Assembly (NCBI GenBank): GCA_022750055.1
Contig: JAKIWL010000003.1
Location: 1 to 55,299, forward strand
Length of the DNA stretch: 55,299 bases
Origin: Thermoplasmata archaeon
GTDB taxonomy: Archaea; Thermoplasmatota; Thermoplasmata; Lutacidiplasmatales; UBA184
Direction of reading: 5' to 3'
The translations under genes and the position numbers were made by a program. Within the stretch, counting starts at the first letter, position 1. Every line of letters begins with the position of its first letter. The notes under the pieces are model-generated. The model was not told where the DNA came from. It worked only from the letters and a program-made list of their open reading frames with translations, and searched no databases. This document shows, piece after piece, positions 1 to 8,301 of the stretch.

Positions 1-313
1 CGCGCACCGACGGGCGGCCCGCGTGCTTTCGCCACGAATTGACGGCCTTTACGGTGCTGTGGATGTAGGAGCCGGCATGCTTCGCCTTCGACTCAGCCTC
101 GACGAAGTCGAGGACCACGTCGCGGAGCGCCTTGTCGCCCATCCTCGCCAACGCCTCGGGGCTGGTCTCCATCGCCCGACAGAAGGCGGCGAGCCTGCGG
201 GCGTAGACGTCCGCAGTGGCTCGACTACCCTGGGCGACGTTTCGGTGCCAGCGGCGACGGTCCTCGCCTTCCGCCAGGAAGGGGGCAAGGCGTGGGGTGC
301 GATCTGGGGCCAT
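1..313 (-). CDS. Tyrosine recombinase/integrase, N-terminal part (cut by window edge)
   Basis: The frame is open from an ATG at 313 to the left edge, giving 104 residues with no stop. The product has the look of the SAM-like core-binding domain that precedes the catalytic domain in tyrosine recombinases: a first helix with RATADVYARRLAAFCRAME, a second with ALRDVVLDFVEAE, then GSYIHSTVKAVNSWRKHAG, the usual Y-x3-T-x-K/R-x2-N-x-W pattern. The catalytic R, H and Y lie outside the window, so activity cannot be judged. A TATA-like element 23-32 bases upstream suggests a leaderless transcript. It could belong to an integrated element extending leftwards or be a chromosomal Xer-like protein. Confidence 0.7.
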   Translation of the reverse strand, partial: MAPDRTPRLAPFLAEGEDRRRWHRNVAQGSRATADVYARRLAAFCRAMETSPEALARMGDKALRDVVLDFVEAESKAKHAGSYIHSTVKAVNSWRKHAGRPSVR

Positions 314-335
314 GGAAGGGTCATGGGAGGCTGGG

Positions 336-345
336 TTCTAATAGC
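336..345 (-). promoter_or_regulatory. TATA-like element of the integrase gene
   Basis: On the minus strand this reads GCTATTAGAA, an AT-rich patch in otherwise GC-rich DNA, 23-32 bases before the integrase ATG. That spacing fits an archaeal leaderless promoter. Not tested beyond position and composition. Confidence 0.35.
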
Positions 346-625
346 TTATCATCTTAGACCCGACTGGGCCCATTTATCGTCGCGAACACTCGCCCACTCG
401 GGAAGGAAGTGCGGCCCGAATCGGGCCTGCTTCGGGCACGGGCGCTGCGAGGATGCTCCGCCGCCAGATCGCCTGGTTCGCTGGCAAACAGTTCGACCTA
501 CTCTTGACGACGACCCGCGTGCAGCGTTTCTACCCTTTCCGGCCCGCCTCTTCCTCCGGTTGGAGGTGGCCGATGGGAGGTACCCGAAGAAGAACGAGGT
601 CCGGGAGGAGAACTGGCAAACCGTC
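346..625. other. Intergenic stretch without a supported gene
   Basis: This gap separates the 3' end of the Kelch-FN3 gene from the integrase promoter. I see no tRNA-like fold, repeat or convincing attachment site. A short basic plus-strand frame from 453 was considered and rejected. Confidence 0.5.
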
Positions 626-3502
626 CTAGAACGGGCGATCGTCGACTCGGGGCAAAGTCTCTTCGCCGTTGCTCCCCGAGGGCGATGTGGGTGGTTCTGC
701 CGGACCCCTCTTCCGCCGACGCCATAGTAGGAGTGCCGCTAGGGCGATCACGAGGGCGGCCGTTGCGACCCCGCCAAGCTCGAGGGGGAGGGTGGAGGAG
801 AATGATCCGGTGGAGCCCGAGGGCGCGAAGGAGGTCGTTGCCGTTACGCAGGTCGACTTCTGTGATTGCCCCGTGGCGTTCCACGCGGTGACGGCAAGGG
901 CGTACTCCGTCCCGGGGCTCAGCCCGGTCAGCGTCGCGGTCTCCCGAGCACCATAAATCGACTTGGCGGTCATCGTTCCCGAGCAGTTCGTTCCAGCTTC
1001 GAAGTAGAGGGTGGTCGAGACGAGACCACCCCCGCCCGGGTTCGTCCAGGAGACGGAGATTGACGAACCATTCGCTGAGGCGACGTCCAGCCGGGTCGGC
1101 GCGGCGGGGACCTGCGCGGTCGTCTGAGTCACGCAGTTGGAGGGGACCGATTGCCCGGTCGAGTTCCACGCCGTGACGTCGAAGGCGTACGTGGTGCCCG
1201 TAGCCATTCCGGTCGCGTTGTACTGGTAGCTGGGGTAGCCGGACAGGGCCCCCGTTCCGACGGAGTAGGCTTTCGTAAGCCCGGTGCAGGAGTCCCCGTG
1301 GGCCCGATACAACGTGAGATTGAGGAGTCCTTTTTCCGACTCGGTCCAAGAGAGTAGGACGTAGGAGGTCCCGAAAGAGAGGACGGCAAGGTTGGCCGGT
1401 GTCGTGGCGATCTGAGCCGTCGTCTTCACGACGCAGCCGCTCACCGGCGATTGGGTCACGTTCCATGCCGCGACGTCCATCGCGTACGCGGTTCCGGGTG
1501 TGAGGCCGGAGATCGTCGATGAGGTCACGAGACCTGAGGTTCCCGCGGCCTTCATCGGGCCGGAGCAAGAGCTGCCCACTCGATAGTAGACGGTATCGTT
1601 GACGATCCCGCCGCCGGGTGGATTCGTCCACGAGAGGGTGATCGAAGTCTTCGTAAAGGCGGTGATATGCAGGCCCGTCGGCGCGGCGGGGGTCTGGGCG
1701 GTCGTCTGATGGAGGCAGGTCGCGGGCGGGGACTGCCACGTCGAGTTCCACGCGGTCACCGTGAACGAGTAGGCCGTCCCCGCGGTGAGGCCCGAGACCG
1801 CATACGAGGTGCCGACGCCCCCCAAGGAGACCGCCGACATCGTGGCGTCGCACCCCGAACCATTGGTCCAGTAGACCGTGTCGTTGACGAGCCCCCCACC
1901 GCCGGGATTGGTCCAGTTGAGAGAGACCGTCGTTAGGCCGGTTTGGGTAACCTCAAGATAGGTCGGCGCGGACGGAAATAGGCCGGTCGTGCGAACGAGG
2001 CAGCTCGACGGCGAGCTCTGCCCGGTCCCGTTCCAGGCCGTGAGGTCGAAGGCGTACTGGGTGCCGGGGCTGAGGCCGGTGACGGTCGCCGTAGTGCCCG
2101 CGCTGTGGGTCCCAATGGCCGACATCGGCCCCGTGCAGTTCGGACCCGCAGCGTAGTACACGGTGTAGTTCCATAACCAGTACCCCGGATTCGTCCAGCG
2201 GAGCGTCACGCTCGTATAGTTCTCCGTCGGGACAGTCAGCCCCGTCGGGGCGCTGGGCAGGCCGGTGCAATCATTGCCCACACAGTGACCGGCCGGGTTC
2301 ATCGACCAGGAGCCTCCGGTGAAAAACTGAGCCTGTCCTTTTGCCGAACTGTAGAAGGGTTCACAGTTCGTCAACGCCAACGGGCAGAGTCCGAACATGA
2401 GGTCGGCGGTGTTATTCGCCGTGCCCGTAGAGGTCCACGCCCGGGAGGAAGGGGCACTCGAGCTCGCGGTGATGTTGCTCCAGACCGTCCCGTTAAGCTC
2501 GTAGACGCTCTCGTAGTTGCTGTCTATGCCCGTCTCCTGGGTTGCCGTCCCGCCGATCCCCCCCGCCACAATCAGATAGTTGTCGGTTGGGTTGTAACCC
2601 ACGTAGGGCGAGAACGTGAACCCGGAGGCCGGCATATTGGCGAAGTTCCCGCGGGTCCAGGTCTCGTTGGAGTACATCCAGTAGTCCTTCGTCGCCGTCG
2701 TGACACCGCTGGTCGTGTTCCAGCCCGAGACGAGAATGATGTGTTGGGTCTGGTTATCCCAGGTGAGCGTGGCAATCTCCGTTGGATTGTGGCCCTTTAC
2801 GGAGCGGGTGATATTGCTCCAAACCCCGCCGGAGAACTCCCAATCCACCGGCACAAACGATTGCTTTCCGCCGGGGTTGGGGCACGCAGCGTAGTAGAAT
2901 CCGTACCCGTCGAGCGGGTCCCATGCCGCCGCCCCCAGTTCTGGCAACCCTGCCCAACAGGCACCTTCTGGTGGAAGAGCGTGTGCGGTGGCCGAGATGT
3001 TCGACCACTCCCCCCCCTGGAAGGAGTAGGTGAATTCAGTGTACGTCTGGGTCTGGCTCAATCCGGAGACCGTCACGAATGGTTCGACCAGGAAGATGAT
3101 CGAGTGGGAAGGTGGATTGTAGAAGCAGGCGTCGCTCGGCCCTCCGTTCGGCATCTTGAACCCTGATGAGCTCGTGAGGTTCGTCCACGTCCCGCCCTGG
3201 TAGGTGTACGTCCAGTTACGGTAGAATGCCTGGCTTCCGGATGGACTCGAGGAGGTCGAATTGTACCCGCCGAACGCGACATACTCCTTGTCGTACGGAC
3301 TCCAACAGACTGTCGAGAGCGCCATCCCTGGCGGCACCGACGTGGCCATCGTTCGGATCGAAGCGTTCCCCTTCCCCGATGGTGTGGAGGGTTGCACCGG
3401 ACCGGAGCCGACCCAAGTCATGGCTAGAAGAATCGCCAGGCAGACCCCGAGCGCCGCGCCCTCCTTCGCCAGGTCGCTCATCCTCACTCTAGCCCGAGAC
3501 AT
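626..3502 (-). CDS. Membrane-anchored surface protein with Kelch-like propeller and five FN3 domains
   Basis: This is a 958-residue protein. The start at 3502 gives a signal/anchor helix (GAALGVCLAILLAMTWVG) within the first 35 residues and has AGGAGGAG five bases upstream; an in-frame extension to 3811 has no such support. Residues from about 50 to 425 hold roughly six Kelch-like blades (patterns such as GGTWTNLTS, GGEWSNISA, GGVWSNITR). Five fibronectin type III repeats of about 92 residues follow to about 890, each with SVxLxWTNPGGG, TxxGLxPGTxYAxxVTAWN and a pair of cysteines. A transmembrane helix near 910-927, an RRRKR stop-transfer and a polar tail end the protein. It is rich in N-glycosylation sequons. 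It likely acts outside the cell in adhesion or as an envelope component; no enzyme motif is visible. Confidence 0.85.
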   Translation of the reverse strand: MSRARVRMSDLAKEGAALGVCLAILLAMTWVGSGPVQPSTPSGKGNASIRTMATSVPPGMALSTVCWSPYDKEYVAFGGYNSTSSSPSGSQAFYRNWTYTYQGGTWTNLTSSSGFKMPNGGPSDACFYNPPSHSIIFLVEPFVTVSGLSQTQTYTEFTYSFQGGEWSNISATAHALPPEGACWAGLPELGAAAWDPLDGYGFYYAACPNPGGKQSFVPVDWEFSGGVWSNITRSVKGHNPTEIATLTWDNQTQHIILVSGWNTTSGVTTATKDYWMYSNETWTRGNFANMPASGFTFSPYVGYNPTDNYLIVAGGIGGTATQETGIDSNYESVYELNGTVWSNITASSSAPSSRAWTSTGTANNTADLMFGLCPLALTNCEPFYSSAKGQAQFFTGGSWSMNPAGHCVGNDCTGLPSAPTGLTVPTENYTSVTLRWTNPGYWLWNYTVYYAAGPNCTGPMSAIGTHSAGTTATVTGLSPGTQYAFDLTAWNGTGQSSPSSCLVRTTGLFPSAPTYLEVTQTGLTTVSLNWTNPGGGGLVNDTVYWTNGSGCDATMSAVSLGGVGTSYAVSGLTAGTAYSFTVTAWNSTWQSPPATCLHQTTAQTPAAPTGLHITAFTKTSITLSWTNPPGGGIVNDTVYYRVGSSCSGPMKAAGTSGLVTSSTISGLTPGTAYAMDVAAWNVTQSPVSGCVVKTTAQIATTPANLAVLSFGTSYVLLSWTESEKGLLNLTLYRAHGDSCTGLTKAYSVGTGALSGYPSYQYNATGMATGTTYAFDVTAWNSTGQSVPSNCVTQTTAQVPAAPTRLDVASANGSSISVSWTNPGGGGLVSTTLYFEAGTNCSGTMTAKSIYGARETATLTGLSPGTEYALAVTAWNATGQSQKSTCVTATTSFAPSGSTGSFSSTLPLELGGVATAALVIALAALLLWRRRKRGPAEPPTSPSGSNGEETLPRVDDRPF

Positions 3503-3507
3503 GAACG

Positions 3508-3515
3508 CTCCTCCT
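3508..3515 (-). promoter_or_regulatory. Shine-Dalgarno sequence deciding the start of the Kelch-FN3 gene
   Basis: AGGAGGAG on the minus strand ends five bases before the ATG at 3502. It supports that start over the upstream in-frame ATGs, which precede no signal peptide. Confidence 0.6.
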
Positions 3516-3655
3516 GCGAGAGCACCATTCTCGCATGCGGAACGCCACCCGTCCATTTCGTCGGCGACCCACCCGATTCCCGGATGAAGCCAGCTTTTCA
3601 CACGGGGTCGGGGAGGAGCGAAGGGTAGGATCCATCCCGTGCCCGTAGGGCGAAA

Positions 3656-3681
3656 GGGGGTATGGTCCTTTCCATGCCCCC
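3656..3681. repeat. Inverted repeat, 10-bp stem
   Basis: GGGGGTATGG (3656-3665) pairs with CCATGCCCCC (3672-3681) around the six-base loop TCCTTT, with one G-T wobble. It lies about 155 bases upstream of the Kelch-FN3 start and may be a protein-binding site or an RNA hairpin in a leader. Confidence 0.5.
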
Positions 3682-5056
3682 GGTCCGCCCCCCGGTGAGG
3701 CGGCCGCAGTAACCGGCCGATCGAACGGGGCGACCGTCGACTGAGGTCATTTGCTCGGACCGAGCTCCGGCCTGAGGCAGTGCGCCGGCACCGTTGACCG
3801 GCCCACCTCACCCATCGCAGCCGGATCCGAGCGAGTTAGACCCTACAGGGTTAAACCCCGACTCGGGCCATCTGCCGGCCGAGATCCGACCCTCAGGGGC
3901 GGAACACCCGAGTCTCCCCAGTCCAGACGACGCAGTGGCGCCCTCCGTGGCTGCGCCTTACCTCCTCGACCCTTGGGCCCGCCGTCGCGGTGCTCTCGAC
4001 GAGCATCCCGTAACATCGCTCGGGAATGCGTCCTCGGGCTCGAGGGGGTAGGATGGAGATGTACCAATGAGGCCCGGATTGGCGCATTGGCGAATCCTCG
4101 CCGTTGAGGTACCGCCAGAGCCGTATCTCGGTCGCTCGACCGTTCCACGAGCTTTGCTACACTCTCCCCATGCTGTCGCGGGCATCGAGTCCGGACCCGC
4201 GAACGGAGGGACTCGCCAACGGATGCAAGGTGGACGTGGCCACTCAGGCCCAGATTCCAAGGGTTCCGACGGCGCTAAACGCGGCGAAAGGAATCCATGC
4301 ATTCCCGCTGGGCGAGAAGCCCGGTTGCAGCCGGAGGACAATCACTTCGAGCGCTGCGAATCGATCGAACCAAACAAGGACGAACCCTCGAGCGAACCGT
4401 TCCCCCGAGAGCGGCTGCTTCACCTCGCCGCTCGGGTCGAACTCGACCGGGCCAGCGCTTCCCGTCATTGGAGACGGGGCGGCGAGGGAGCCTGGCCGTG
4501 CTTCGTGCAGGCGCAGTGCACCCGTAGAGAATCGGGTGCCCCGCCCTTTCGAGTCCGGGAGGTTTGAGATACTCCGAGAGGACAGACGGGCCGTTCAAGA
4601 CTGGTCGCAAGCGCTCGACGCATTCGAATGGAATCGCGCTCCGGCATCCCTCCAGTTGGGATCGGGATTCTCGTAAGACTATCAGGGGAGGAGGGGAGGT
4701 AGCCCGTCGAGTTCAGCCTACGCGGAACGCGATCCCCTGCGAGAGGGCGACACCGAGATTGCGGTCGAGCAGAACGACCAGCTCCCGGGGCCAGCGGGGC
4801 CTGTGTTCCGATGGGGTCACCCCCTGGGGCGTCGTCCGAGGGGGTCCAGGTCTTCGTTGAGCCTTAAGTACTGGTCGACTTTACTTCCCTTGCCGAGAGT
4901 CTGGATGGCGAACCGAGGATCGACGAGGGGGCGGGGTATCACGCCTCTGATCTTCTTGGGTCTGGAATTCGGGCTTGGAAGCCGATTGGGCGCGCTCGTC
5001 AACGTCGCGCACGGCGGAGTGCATCGCTGAGGGAGCTTGGGGTAAGGGGAGCCAAC

Positions 5057-7093
5057 ATGGAGAAGAGCAGCATCGGAGTGAACGTCGCCTTGATCTTGAT
5101 GACAATTGGACTGCTGGGCGCCCCCGTGCACGTGGGGCTCTCCCCGGGCAAATCGGTCACCTTGCTCGGACCCGTCGGGCATTCCACACATACCTTGGTC
5201 CCTGCGGCGGTCGGTCGATCGGTTCCAACCCCTCTGACGACCTATCCGCGGACTGTCTTGGTCGAGACGTTCACCGGGGTTTGGTGCATCCATTGTCCGG
5301 CCGAGTCTCAAGCGCTCTTCAATATCGACCGGAACACAAGCCACACTGTCCTCGACATCGCCGAGTTACACCACTGCATCTCGCCGCCGTCCAATTGCAT
5401 GGAGAACTATGCGCCGCCGGACGGGACCGAGGTCACGCGGGGGACCTTCTACAACGTTTGCGGCTACCCCGACGTCTTTTTTGATGGGAGGAACGACGCC
5501 TGCGGGGCCACCAACTCGGCCCCTCAAATGGCCAGCGAGTACAATTCCCGGATCGCCAACGCTTCGGCGATCCCCGGCACCGTCTCCATCAGTCAGACCG
5601 CCTGGGTATCACCGGGCGGGGTGACGGCGTTTGCCAATGTGACTTCGGCGGTGTCGGGAACGTATAACGCGGTCTCCTACCTCCTCGAGTTCATCAACAA
5701 GCAGAACGTGAGCAACGGGTACGGACCTCACGATGTCGCTTCGGTGGTCCGAGCGACGCTCGTGAACCACCCGGTGAATCTCACGGCGGGCGCCACCACA
5801 GAGGTCAGCACCACGCATTCCTTGCTACCCGCCTGGAACGTCCAGAATCTCAGCGTCGTGACGTTCATTCAGCAGAACTCTACCAAGATCGTTCAGAACG
5901 CGAACTTGGCGACGGTCTCGACGATGACGGCAGGCGTTACCCTGAGCAAGTCGACGATCGTCTCTGGGGCTAGTTCGACGGTCACCGTTCGAGTCCTCAA
6001 CAGCACCACGGGGACGGTCATCGTTGGGGCGGCGGTGGACCTCACGAGCAACGGGGTAGGCTCGTTCAGTCCCTCGAGCGGGGTTACCGACAGTACCGGA
6101 ACGTTCACGGCCAAGTTCACGGCGCCGACGGTTTCGTCCGCGCAGACCGTCCCGATCATGGCGCATGTGAGCGCCGCGGGATACGGCTCTGGTGACGCAA
6201 CCACCGCTCTCATCGTGAACCCGATCGTGACCCCTGACGCGGTCACTGGAGTGACCCTCGCCCCGGGGAACTTGCAGGTGGGCCTGAATTGGACCCAGCC
6301 CGCCTCGGGTGGCGCGGGCCTGAGCTACCACGTCTTCCGCTCTACCTCTCAGGGCGGGACCTACACTCAGGTCGGCGTCTCGAGTTCGACGGGGTTCCTC
6401 GACACGGGCTTGATCGGCGGGTTGAGCTATTGGTACATGGTCGGCGCTCAGAACACGGCGGGATTCTCGCCGAACTCGACCCCAGCTTCGGCTGAGGGGG
6501 TCACGGCCATTCCTCTTGGACTCACACAGAACGTAGGATGGTGGATCTCGATCGATTCCGCGACCTTCACTTCCGCCACCAACGCTTCCCTCTCCCTGTA
6601 CGTACCGAGCGGGGTATACACGTACGATTTTGGAGCCAAGTCTTTCTCGTTCCTGGCAGCGCAAGTGACCGGGCCCCTCGACGCGTCGAACGCCGCGATC
6701 TCGATTTTCGTCTCCTTCTCGCCGCGGTACGCAACATTGCAGGGGACGGTCAACCCGTCGGGCGCGACGGTCACCGCCAACGGAGCTCCCGTCTCGGTCG
6801 TCCATGGATCGTTCGATGATCCGCTCGTGGCGGGCGTCTATGCGCTCGTCGTTTCGGCCCCCGGCTACGTGGCGAACGCAACGTCGGTGACGCTGACCCC
6901 GGGGAATGCAACGACCGTCAATGTCGTGCTGGTTCAGTCCCCTCAGGGCTCCCCGTTCGTCGGACTCGGTGGGCTGACGGGCGTGGCGATCATCGCCGTC
7001 GCTGCCGTGGTCGGGGTGGCGGGGATCATTGGTGGTGCATCGGTCATGTCCAAGAAGAAACACGGCCTTCCGCCCCAGTCGGAGCAGAAGTGA
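5057..7093 (+). CDS. Surface protein with Omp28/thioredoxin-like domain, Ig-like and FN3 domains
   Basis: This 678-residue protein has a signal helix at residues 8-22 and a C-terminal helix (about 640-662) followed by SKKKH. Residues 65-270 resemble Omp28-type thioredoxin-fold proteins: TVLVETFTGVWCIHCPAE carries a CIHC motif at Cys77 and Cys80, followed by the typical segment on hydrogen/region-of-interest length and an YPDVFFDGR turn. A bacterial Ig-like domain (about 295-390), an FN3 domain (ending near VTAIP) and a PEGA-like segment come next. It may act as an extracytoplasmic thiol-disulfide protein or only use the fold for display. AAGGGGAG stands eight bases before the ATG. The thioredoxin-CcdA gene two genes downstream fits a shared redox role. 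Confidence 0.8.
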   Translation: MEKSSIGVNVALILMTIGLLGAPVHVGLSPGKSVTLLGPVGHSTHTLVPAAVGRSVPTPLTTYPRTVLVETFTGVWCIHCPAESQALFNIDRNTSHTVLDIAELHHCISPPSNCMENYAPPDGTEVTRGTFYNVCGYPDVFFDGRNDACGATNSAPQMASEYNSRIANASAIPGTVSISQTAWVSPGGVTAFANVTSAVSGTYNAVSYLLEFINKQNVSNGYGPHDVASVVRATLVNHPVNLTAGATTEVSTTHSLLPAWNVQNLSVVTFIQQNSTKIVQNANLATVSTMTAGVTLSKSTIVSGASSTVTVRVLNSTTGTVIVGAAVDLTSNGVGSFSPSSGVTDSTGTFTAKFTAPTVSSAQTVPIMAHVSAAGYGSGDATTALIVNPIVTPDAVTGVTLAPGNLQVGLNWTQPASGGAGLSYHVFRSTSQGGTYTQVGVSSSTGFLDTGLIGGLSYWYMVGAQNTAGFSPNSTPASAEGVTAIPLGLTQNVGWWISIDSATFTSATNASLSLYVPSGVYTYDFGAKSFSFLAAQVTGPLDASNAAISIFVSFSPRYATLQGTVNPSGATVTANGAPVSVVHGSFDDPLVAGVYALVVSAPGYVANATSVTLTPGNATTVNVVLVQSPQGSPFVGLGGLTGVAIIAVAAVVGVAGIIGGASVMSKKKHGLPPQSEQK

Positions 7094-7165
7094 GCCCCGT
7101 CCCCGGCCGGTTCCCCCCAGCCGGGTCGAATGCCCTTCGGTGATCCAGGACCCGTTGTCCGTGCC

Positions 7166-8092
7166 ATGAACAACTGGCAAGCGAAGGGGTTCGCCACAGC
7201 GATCGGAGCCGCGCTTCTCCTCGTCGGGATCGGAGGCGCATTCGCTCAGGCCCCCAAGGGGGCCCCGACGGTCGTGGTCCAGGCCATCAACCAGAGTAGC
7301 CGTATCACCGAGCACGACTCCCTTACGGTCTCCATCGAAGTCGCCAGCACGGCCAACATTCAGCTCGTCTTCTTCAATTTCTGTCGATTGACCGAATCGG
7401 TGTGCTATGCGCCCGTCATCATGTCCCAACAGGGTTCGAACTGGTTCGTTGGAACGACCAAGCCCATGTCGAGCTACCGTGGGATGGCGGTCGGTGTCAG
7501 TGCGGGATACAACATCACCCTCCAATTGACCAACAATGTCAACGTCACGGAGCCTGGACTTCCGAACGCGTTCACCAATCTGACGGTCGCCGAATCCGTC
7601 GTTCCGGGGTACTATTATTACAAGATGACCGTCGCGAACCCCCTCTTCGCGTTGAGCGGTATGGTCTATGACTCCACCACGGGCCACGCCCTTGCCGGCG
7701 CGACCGTCTCTCTTTTGCCCGGGAGCAACACGACGACGACGAGTGCGGCAGGCGCCTACTCGTTCTCGGGACTGCTGAACGGGAGCTACACGGTTTCGGT
7801 GTCGGAGCATGGATACCGGAGCTCAAGCACCACGGTCGCGGTGGCCGGCAGCGACGCCGTCGCGGATCTCCGGATCACCAACTCAACCCTGCCGGTCTCG
7901 AACCATGGGACCGCTGGTTCCAAGTGGTGGTCGTCCTATTCGCTCGATGGGGTTAGCCCGTTCATCTTCGTTCCGGCGATCCTCGTGGCCGTGGGGTTGT
8001 TCGCCTTCTTCGCGTCGAGGCGGATGAAAGGCGGCCGGTCGAGCCAAGAACCCGGTGAGGCGCCAACCGCGCCCCAGCCACCGTCCGGATGA
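7166..8092 (+). CDS. Anchored protein with carboxypeptidase regulatory-like domain
   Basis: This is a 308-residue product. The ATG at 7166 (MNNWQAKGF) is preferred over the in-frame start at 7130 because it puts a signal helix (ATAIGAALLLVGIGGAFAQA) at residues 8-27. The middle is a novel beta-rich region with two cysteines. Residues about 168-245 form a carboxypeptidase regulatory-like (CarboxypepD_reg) beta-sandwich: LSGMVYDSTTGHALAGATVSL, then GAYSFSGLLNGSYTVSVS. A transmembrane helix near 265-285, a basic RRMKGGR stretch and a Pro-rich tail follow. It begins 72 bases after the Omp28-like gene and is likely co-transcribed. The function is unknown; the regulatory-like fold is a common extracellular spacer. 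Confidence 0.78.
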   Translation: MNNWQAKGFATAIGAALLLVGIGGAFAQAPKGAPTVVVQAINQSSRITEHDSLTVSIEVASTANIQLVFFNFCRLTESVCYAPVIMSQQGSNWFVGTTKPMSSYRGMAVGVSAGYNITLQLTNNVNVTEPGLPNAFTNLTVAESVVPGYYYYKMTVANPLFALSGMVYDSTTGHALAGATVSLLPGSNTTTTSAAGAYSFSGLLNGSYTVSVSEHGYRSSSTTVAVAGSDAVADLRITNSTLPVSNHGTAGSKWWSSYSLDGVSPFIFVPAILVAVGLFAFFASRRMKGGRSSQEPGEAPTAPQPPSG

Positions 8093-8110
8093 GTCGGCGG
8101 AACGCGACGG

Positions 8111-8143
8111 GGGGACCTGAGTCCCCACCGAGAAGGTTTTCTT
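8111..8143 (+). terminator. Hairpin plus T-run terminator
   Basis: GGGGAC, loop CTGA and GTCCCC form a perfect six-pair stem at 8111-8126, 19 bases after the stop of the preceding gene. A T-rich run (TTTTCTT, 8137-8143) follows about ten bases later. Confidence 0.5.
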
Positions 8144-8301
8144 GTCCCTCGAGCTACATTCCGAGGAGGGGGGGCCATATCCATTTGCGGCCGGCCCGAA
8201 TGCGCGGGATTCTTGGTCGGACCATGGCCGGCCCCGGATCGAACTTACCTTGCAGGCGATCCGGGTCGTTAGTCGCCCTACCGGTGGGTTGACCTGAACC
8301 G

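Larger units (their letters stand above)
3503..5056. other. Long intergenic region (1.55 kb) without a recognised gene
   Basis: Both flanking genes read away from it: Kelch-FN3 leftwards and Omp28-like rightwards. Several open frames of 60-190 codons cross it on both strands, but their translations are rich in R, P, S and G, overlap one another and match no family I know. It holds a strong inverted repeat at 3656-3681 and an AT-rich patch, CCTTAAGTA, near 4863. No tRNA-like T-arm was found. Confidence 0.55.

Noticed and set aside
453-629. Short basic plus-strand frame (about 58 codons) and a neighbouring frame with a more protein-like stretch
   Set aside because: Arg-rich composition, no ribosome-binding site or homologue, and its 3' end reaches the Kelch-FN3 gene on the other strand.
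4067-4676. Two overlapping plus-strand frames of 166 and 190 codons
   Set aside because: Low-complexity R/P/S-rich translations in high-GC DNA with no recognisable fold, overlapping each other and a minus-strand frame.
4817-5344. Minus-strand frame of 175 codons whose C-terminal part looks somewhat protein-like
   Set aside because: Its N-terminal half lies antisense to the well-supported Omp28-like gene and no family is recognisable.
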